6,154 bases of DNA from Hyphomicrobiales bacterium (lineage in GTDB: Bacteria; Pseudomonadota; Alphaproteobacteria; Rhizobiales; Aestuariivirgaceae), in NCBI GenBank assembly GCA_027051995.1, contig JALUFY010000044.1, forward strand, positions 1 to 6,154, written 5' to 3'. Below the pieces are notes generated by a model, which ran no database searches, was not told the DNA's origin, and saw only the letters and a program-made list of their open reading frames with translations. Positions 1 to 6,154 of the stretch are shown one piece after another. The first letter of the stretch is position 1. Every line of letters starts with the position of its first letter. Made by a program: the position numbers and the translations under genes.

Positions 1-30
1 CAGGGCATCCGTTTCACACATCGCCTGGAC

Positions 31-65
31 AAACAAAAACCCCGCCGGAGGGATGCTCCGGCGGG
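31..65 (-). terminator. Intrinsic terminator downstream of livK
   Basis: A perfect 10-bp stem (positions 41-50 pairing with 56-65, arms CCCGCCGGAG and CTCCGGCGGG) closes a 5-base loop. Read on the minus strand it starts about 27 bases after the livK stop codon and is followed at once by GTTTTTGTTT (40 down to 31), a classic U-tract. It should end livK transcription and so the whole liv locus. On the plus strand the hairpin is followed, after ACG, by TGTTTTT, so it may also act weakly in the other direction on a gene outside the window. Confidence 0.9.
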
Positions 66-91
66 ACGTGTTTTTGCAACCGGAATACGGC

Positions 92-1192
<1,101 letters not shown>

Positions 1193-1317
1193 GTGGTTTT
1201 CAAACCTCCCTCTTGGTGGATGGCCGCTCCCGCCCCCGGTGTCCGGACGGTTTGCCCCGGACGGAGCGGAATTGGCCGCGAACGATGCCGCATCCGGAAA
1301 AGCACAAGCTCTCCGGC
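1193..1317 (-). promoter_or_regulatory. livK leader with CCGG-rich repeats and possible hairpin
   Basis: This non-coding leader precedes livK on the minus strand. It holds an imperfect hairpin at 1294-1316 (arms CCGGA/TCCGG plus inner AGC/GCT around a 4-base loop). It also has an 8-bp palindrome GTCCGGAC (1241-1248) and two direct copies of CCGGACGG (1243-1250 and 1257-1264, offset 14). These arms are partly complementary to each other, so alternative foldings are possible. No U-tract follows any hairpin, so there is no visible intrinsic terminator here and read-through from the upstream operon into livK is likely. That the leader regulates livK is inference only. Confidence 0.35.
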
Positions 1318-1323
1318 CCGCTC

Positions 1324-1351
1324 ACCCTAGCACTTTCGTGAAAATTGGCAA
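1324..1351 (-). promoter_or_regulatory. Candidate promoter for livK
   Basis: On the minus strand, TTGCCA (1351-1346, five of six matches to the -35 consensus) is followed after 16 bases by TAGGGT (1329-1324). The latter is a weak -10 by E. coli standards (three of six), but GC-rich alphaproteobacteria often tolerate such boxes. The spacer contains a short palindrome, TTTC-GT-GAAA (1334-1343 on the plus strand), which could be an operator. Transcription would begin near 1317, leaving a leader of about 125 bases. A separate promoter would explain higher expression of the binding protein than of the membrane complex. Confidence 0.4.
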
Positions 1352-1365
1352 GGGCTTGATCCAGC

Positions 1366-1719
1366 TCACGCTTTCTCGCGCCAGGCCAGCGGGCCGGCCT
1401 TTCTGTAAAGCCAGTGATACTGCGTGACCATCTGCCTGACCCGCGTCAGGCGGAAGCCCAGAAAGGCGGCGGCCATCAGCACGGCGGTGTCCAGCGCATA
1501 GCGCCAGGCGGCGTCTCCGTAGGGATGCACCAGCGGCTCCTGAAAGAGGGCGAAATGCAGAAAGCGGATGCCCGCGCCCAGGAGGAGCATGTAGAAGACG
1601 AGCTGCCAGACGGGACGCCACTTCAGCGCCAGGCCGCGCCCGGCCATGAAGGCGGCGCCGCCGCCGATGACGCAGGTGAGGAGGATGAAAACCCAGGTGT
1701 TTTGCGCGACCGGATACAT
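1366..1719 (-). CDS. Small three-helix membrane protein, DUF6867 type, in the liv operon
   Basis: This 117-residue protein of unknown function has three likely membrane helices at about residues 8-27, 37-58 and 74-91, then a basic, aromatic cytoplasmic tail (LTRVRQMVTQYHWLYRKAG, about 91-109). I recognise it from memory as resembling the DUF6867 family, found next to liv transporter genes in alphaproteobacteria; this was not checked against a database. The ATG follows the livF stop after only 2 bases, with a G-rich ribosome-binding stretch GGAAGGGGGG (1728-1737) lying inside the end of livF, so it is almost certainly co-transcribed and translationally linked. Its position suggests an accessory role in assembly, stability or regulation of the LivHMGF complex, but that is inferred from context only. 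A longer alternative frame across the same DNA (1322-1819) lacks such features and overlaps livF. No enzymatic motif is visible. Confidence 0.85.
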   Translation of the reverse strand: MYPVAQNTWVFILLTCVIGGGAAFMAGRGLALKWRPVWQLVFYMLLLGAGIRFLHFALFQEPLVHPYGDAAWRYALDTAVLMAAAFLGFRLTRVRQMVTQYHWLYRKAGPLAWREKA

Positions 1720-1721
1720 GC

Positions 1722-2452
<731 letters not shown>

Positions 2453-2456
<4 letters not shown>

Positions 2457-3274
2457 GACGCCAGCTCCCCGGCTTCGGATTCGTCCACGCCAAGATATGC
2501 GGCGATGACCTTCGGATCGGAGCGGATGAAGGCCGGATCGCCATCGGAAATCTTCTTGCCGTAATCAATGACGACGATGTGGTCGGAAATGCCCATGACC
2601 ACGTTCATGTCGTGCTCGATGAGCAGGATGGAGATGCCCTGCTCGTCGCGGATGCCGAGCAGCATCTTGTTCAGGTCATCCGACTCCTTCGGATTGAGGC
2701 CGGCGGCGGGCTCGTCCAGGCACAGCAGCTTCGGGCCGGTGCACATGGCGCGGGCGATCTCCAGCTTGCGCTGATCGCCATAGGGCAGATCGGCGGCCGG
2801 ATCGTCGGCGCGCGCCGTCAGCCCGGCCTTGTCCAGCCAGAAGCGGGCCAGCTCGACGGCCTCCTTCTCGTGGCCGCGGTAGCCGCCGATGCCGAGAATC
2901 GCGCCGATGGTGAATTTCGAGGCCAGCATGAGCTTGTTATGCTGGGCGACGAGCAGGTTCTCCAGCACGGTCATGCCGCCGAAGAGGCGGATGTTCTGGA
3001 AGGTGCGGGCGACGCGGGCATGCCGGGTGATGCGGAAATCGTCCATGCGCTCCAGAAGGAAGGTGCTTCCATCCTCGTGGGTCATGGTGAGCATGCCTGC
3101 GGTGGGCTTGTAGAAGCCGGTGATGCAGTTGAAGACGGTGGTCTTGCCCGCGCCGTTGGGGCCGATGAGGGCGGTGATCTCGCCACGCCGGGCGTCGAAG
3201 GAGAGATCATCGATGGCCACCAGGCCGCCGAAGCGCATGGTCATGTGCTCGACCTTGAGAATGGCGTCCGTCAT
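2453..3274 (-). CDS. livG: Branched-chain amino acid ABC transporter ATP-binding protein LivG
   Basis: This 273-residue cytoplasmic ATPase is the partner of LivF. Motifs in order: MRFGGLVA (13-20), Walker A GPNGAGKT (38-45), FNCITGFYKPTAG (48-60), Q-loop Gln93 in ARTFQNIRLF, a degenerate signature LPYGDQRK (163-170) where LSGGQ would be expected, Walker B LLCLDEPA (183-190) with Glu188, AAGLNPKE (190-197), and switch histidine His221 in LLIEHDMNVVMGISD. The YG-QR signature and the EHDM segment are typical of LivG; E. coli has YGQQRR, so the Asp here is a small variation. The protein is somewhat longer than E. coli LivG (255), partly from an insert near 61-75 and a C-terminal acidic tail after AAYLGVDE. 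The ATG overlaps the livM stop by 4 bases (3271-3274) and has an excellent AAGGAGG (3282-3288) at 7-base spacing. Confidence 0.97.
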
Positions 3275-4581
3275 CCCTCGCCCTCCTTGACCAGATCGCC
3301 GGAGACCTGTTTTCGCTCCGATCCCAGGAAGATGGTCGGCATGCGGCCGGAGACCAGGCCGCGCGGCTTCCAGACCATGATGATCACCATGAGCAGGCCG
3401 AAGATGAGCATGCGGTACTGGGCCGCCTCGCGGAAGACCTCGAAGCCGCCGATCATGACGATGGCGGCGATGGCGACGCCGATCTGCGAGCCCATGCCGC
3501 CGAGCACCACGATGGCCAGGATGATGGCCGATTCGATGAAGGTGAAGGACTCCGGCGAGATGAAGCCCTGACGGGTGGCGAAGAAGGAGCCGCCCAGGCC
3601 GCCGAAAAAGGCGCCGATGGCGAAGGCCGTGAGCTTGGTGTTGGTGGTGTTGATGCCCAGCGCCCGGCAGGCGATCTCGTCCTCGCGCAGGGCCTCCCAG
3701 GCGCGGCCGACGGGCAGGCGGCGCAGGCGGTTGGTGACGTAGCTCGTCAGCAGGGCCAGCAGCAGGATGATCATGTAGAGGAAGATGATGCGGTGCATCG
3801 AGGAATATTCGATGCCGAAGAACTGGTGGAAGGTGTGCTCGCCAAAGCGTTTGAACTGAAGGCCGAAGAAGGTGGGCCGGGGGATGCCGGAGATGCCGTC
3901 GGGGCCCTTGGTCACCGTATACCAGTTGAGCAGGACGACGCGGATGATCTCGCCGAAGGCCAGGGTGACGATGGCCAGATAGTCGCCGCGCAGGCGCAGC
4001 ACGGGAAAGCCCAGGATCATGCCCCAGGTGGCGGCCATCAGCCCGGCCAGCGGCAGCACCGCCCAGAAGGACAGGCCGAAATGGGTGGACAGCAGCGCAT
4101 AGGCGTATGCGCCGACGGCGTAGAAGGCGACGTATCCCAGATCGAGCAGGCCGGCCAGGCCGACCACCACGTTGAGCCCCCAGCCGAGCAGGATGTATGT
4201 GAGAATGAGGATGGAGGTATCCAGCACATATCGCGAGGCCACGAAGGGCAGCACGAAGGCGCCGATGATGACGGCGGGGGCGAGAAAGCGGCCCCAGCCG
4301 GAGGTGAACTTCGCCATGCCCTCCGTCAGCGTGGAATAGAGCTTCGGCGTTGATCTTTCATCCTTCCACCAGACAAGGCGCAGGAAGAGGCGGCCGAAGA
4401 AGACGAAGGCCACGGCGGCGGCCAGCAGGCCGGGGCGGTAGTGGTAGGACAGCCCGCCTGGGGCGTCCACGGTGCGCACGCCGAGCATGAAGGAGGCAAG
4501 GACGAAGGCCAGCAGGGCGGCCATGAGGGCTTCCTTCAGGGCGGCGGCGAAGCGGTTCGGTCTTGCTGCTGTCTCCGTCAT
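3271..4581 (-). CDS. livM: Branched-chain amino acid ABC transporter permease LivM
   Basis: This 436-residue inner-membrane permease forms the translocation channel with LivH. It has an N-terminal extra region (about 10-117) with membrane segments near 17-35, 51-70 and 101-117, matching the N-terminal domain (DUF3382 type) seen in long LivM proteins such as E. coli LivM (425). The BPD_transp_2 core follows from about 120 with further helices. Landmarks are GLAGLLDLGYVAFYAVGAY (141-159), LRLRGDYLAIVTLAFGEI (195-212), the GPDGISGIPRP loop (226-236), and the EAA-like cytoplasmic coupling loop GRAWEALREDEIACRALGIN (292-311). TKLTAFAIGAFFGGLGG (315-331) and the GGMGSQIG turn (361-368) come next. 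A charged tail ends in KEGEG. The ATG lies 2 bases after the livH stop, with only a modest purine stretch (GGAAAAGG) upstream, so its translation probably depends on livH. Its stop overlaps the livG start. Confidence 0.96.
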   Translation of the reverse strand: MTETAARPNRFAAALKEALMAALLAFVLASFMLGVRTVDAPGGLSYHYRPGLLAAAVAFVFFGRLFLRLVWWKDERSTPKLYSTLTEGMAKFTSGWGRFLAPAVIIGAFVLPFVASRYVLDTSILILTYILLGWGLNVVVGLAGLLDLGYVAFYAVGAYAYALLSTHFGLSFWAVLPLAGLMAATWGMILGFPVLRLRGDYLAIVTLAFGEIIRVVLLNWYTVTKGPDGISGIPRPTFFGLQFKRFGEHTFHQFFGIEYSSMHRIIFLYMIILLLALLTSYVTNRLRRLPVGRAWEALREDEIACRALGINTTNTKLTAFAIGAFFGGLGGSFFATRQGFISPESFTFIESAIILAIVVLGGMGSQIGVAIAAIVMIGGFEVFREAAQYRMLIFGLLMVIIMVWKPRGLVSGRMPTIFLGSERKQVSGDLVKEGEG

Positions 4582-4583
4582 GG

Positions 4584-5498
<915 letters not shown>

Positions 5499-5515
5499 TC
5501 CCCCCTCCCCTCCTT
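5499..5515 (-). promoter_or_regulatory. livH ribosome-binding site in an unusual G-run
   Basis: On the minus strand the start codon is preceded by AAGGAGGGGAGGGGGGA, containing a full AAGGAGG (5515-5509) with a 10-base spacer made almost only of G. This is a very strong Shine-Dalgarno and settles the start of livH. The three G-runs (2, 4 and 6 bases) could also form alternative Shine-Dalgarno pairings or a small G-quadruplex; the latter is speculative. Confidence 0.75.
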
Positions 5516-5561
5516 GATCTGTTTTGCGCGGAGGATGATGCCGCCCGCGCGGCGCTCTTTT

Positions 5562-5579
5562 CGTTGACAATCCGTTAAC
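5562..5579. repeat. Twin CGTTRAC direct repeats, possible operator
   Basis: CGTTGAC (5562-5568) and CGTTAAC (5573-5579) on the plus strand are direct repeats offset by 11 bases, one helical turn. The second lies inside the palindrome CGTTAACG (5573-5580). They sit just downstream of the predicted livH transcription start, where a bound protein would block initiation. Their role as an operator is inference; the repeat itself is visible. The first copy contains TTGACA, which on the plus strand resembles a -35 box but lacks a suitably spaced -10. Confidence 0.35.
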
Positions 5580-5589
5580 GCCTCGGCGC

Positions 5590-5618
5590 TTTTTAGCCCT
5601 CCGGCGGGCCGCTGACAA
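5590..5618 (-). promoter_or_regulatory. Candidate promoter of the livHMGF operon
   Basis: On the minus strand, TTGTCA (5618-5613, five of six to the -35 consensus) and TAAAAA (5595-5590, four of six to the -10 consensus) are separated by exactly 17 bases (5612-5596). Transcription would start near 5583, giving a leader of about 85 bases before livH. This is the best sigma70-type match seen between livH and the divergent gene. The short inverted repeat GCTG-ACAA-CAGC (5611-5622) covers the -35 box and may bind a regulator. Confidence 0.5.
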
Positions 5619-5622
5619 CAGC
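5611..5622. repeat. Short inverted repeat over the livH -35 box
   Basis: GCTG-ACAA-CAGC is a 12-base inverted repeat with 4-bp arms around 4 bases. It overlaps the proposed -35 box of the livH promoter. Its small size means it could occur by chance, but its location makes it a plausible half of a regulator site. Confidence 0.25.
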
Positions 5623-5688
5623 ATTTTGCCGCGCCCGGACAATTTCACCGCATGACGGCGCATGGCTGATAACCATAAGCGGCGGCTG

Positions 5689-5720
5689 TTGCCCAAAAGC
5701 GCGGCGGGGCGTGATATAGA
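5689..5720 (+). promoter_or_regulatory. Weak candidate promoter for the divergent gene
   Basis: TTGCCC (5689-5694) could be a -35 box and TATAGA (5715-5720) a -10 box, each four of six matches, but the 20-base spacer is long. The start point would lie near 5727, giving a leader of about 40 bases before the GTG at 5768. This is the best plus-strand option I see; support is low. Confidence 0.2.
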
Positions 5721-5767
5721 CCCCTTCATCACCACTGTCCTTTTTCACCGGCGGAGACTTGCCCACC

Positions 5768-6154
5768 GTGACCCTGCTTGCGCGCGATACCTCGGACATT
5801 CATCATGACGTGACCTGGCTCATCGGGGCGCTGGCGCGCGGGCTGATGGGCAGGGCGCGCAATCCCGGCGTTCTCGACATGCTGGGCAGGCTCTCCGAAT
5901 GCGATTTCTCTCAAGAACGGTTGACCGGCATCGCTCCGGCCAGCGCGCCGGCCTGCGCGCATCTGCCGGAGGCCGTCACGGCGGCGCTGGCGACGGCGCG
6001 CGAGGCGGCCTCTGCCATCGCGGCGGCAAGCGAGCATCTGCCCTGGCGGGCGGATGGAGAGGGCGCGGCGGCAGCGCGCGTGCTGGGGAGGGAGGCGCTC
6101 ATGGAGGCCGAAAGGGCCGCCGTGATGCTCATTCTTCTGGCCCCGGGCGCATCC
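5768..6154 (+). CDS. Partial gene, DMSP-lyase-like cupin family protein (N-terminal 129 residues)
   Basis: This reading frame starts at a GTG and stays open to the window end, so only the first 129 residues are present. The start is chosen because an in-frame stop lies at 5717-5719 and GGAG (5753-5756) sits 11 bases upstream; a TTG at 5759 is the alternative. The visible part is mostly helical and alanine-rich. The spacing of PACAHLPEA (61-69), LPWR (91-94), then a strand-like AVMLILLAPGAS (118-129) resembles the N-terminal helical part and first cupin strand of dimethylsulfoniopropionate lyase-type proteins (DddL/DddQ/DddW-like, PF16867). In that family an HxH...E metal-binding motif follows shortly after such a strand; here it would lie just beyond the window. 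If right, the product would bind a divalent metal and cleave DMSP or a related compound, but many family members have no proven activity. The gene is divergent from livH. The family call is from recalled resemblance; that a real gene starts here is more certain. Confidence 0.5.
   Translation, partial: MTLLARDTSDIHHDVTWLIGALARGLMGRARNPGVLDMLGRLSECDFSQERLTGIAPASAPACAHLPEAVTAALATAREAASAIAAASEHLPWRADGEGAAAARVLGREALMEAERAAVMLILLAPGAS

Noticed and set aside
5564..5596. Perfect TTGACA on the plus strand as a promoter for the divergent gene
   Set aside because: The nearest -10-like sequence TTTTAG (5591-5596) is 21 bases away and the start codon is about 170 bases further. No better -10 exists at 16-18 bases.
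5499..5735. N-terminal extension of livH to an upstream ATG at 5735
   Set aside because: The extra 79 residues are basic and unlike any LivH, and they cross the proposed promoter. The ATG at 5498 has a strong ribosome-binding site and matches the conserved family start.
5729..6132. Minus-strand open frames opposite the divergent gene
   Set aside because: They are Arg/Ala-rich shadows without motifs or ribosome-binding sites. The plus-strand frame has a recognisable family-like pattern and an upstream ribosome-binding site.

Overview
This window is high-GC bacterial DNA carrying a complete high-affinity branched-chain amino acid (LIV) ABC transporter locus on the minus strand, plus the 5' part of a divergent plus-strand gene. 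The gene set, the small DUF6867-like membrane protein between the ATPase and binding-protein genes, and the strong GC bias in third codon positions suggest an alphaproteobacterium. The last gene resembles DMSP-lyase-type cupins, which would fit a marine or marine-related lineage, but this is inference. I cannot name a genus.

Layout in minus-strand transcription order: a promoter region at about 5583-5622, then livH (5498-4584, permease), livM (4581-3271, permease), livG (3274-2453, ATPase), livF (2456-1722, ATPase), a small three-helix membrane protein of the DUF6867 type (1719-1366), a 173-base leader with its own likely promoter, livK (1192-92, periplasmic binding protein), and a strong intrinsic terminator (31-65). 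From livH to the small membrane protein, the genes either overlap by 4 bases (ATGA) or are 2 bases apart, so they form a tightly coupled operon. livK is set apart and preceded by a candidate promoter, which fits the usual need for more binding protein than membrane complex.

The products should assemble as LivK (periplasm), LivH-LivM (inner-membrane channel) and LivG-LivF (cytoplasmic ATPase pair), importing leucine, isoleucine, valine or related substrates with ATP hydrolysis. LivG has the switch histidine and LivF has glutamine at that position, as is usual for these families.

The 269-base divergent intergenic region (5499-5767) holds a good candidate promoter for livH, a short inverted repeat over its -35 box, and two CGTTRAC direct repeats one helical turn apart just downstream of the predicted start. 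On the plus strand a GTG-started gene (5768 to the window end) encodes at least 129 residues resembling the N-terminal part of a DMSP-lyase-like cupin; it is cut off before its metal-binding motif. No mobile element, CRISPR array, tRNA or rRNA was seen. Most of the window is an ordinary transporter operon. The points most worth checking are the truncated divergent gene, the DUF6867-type protein and the two control regions.
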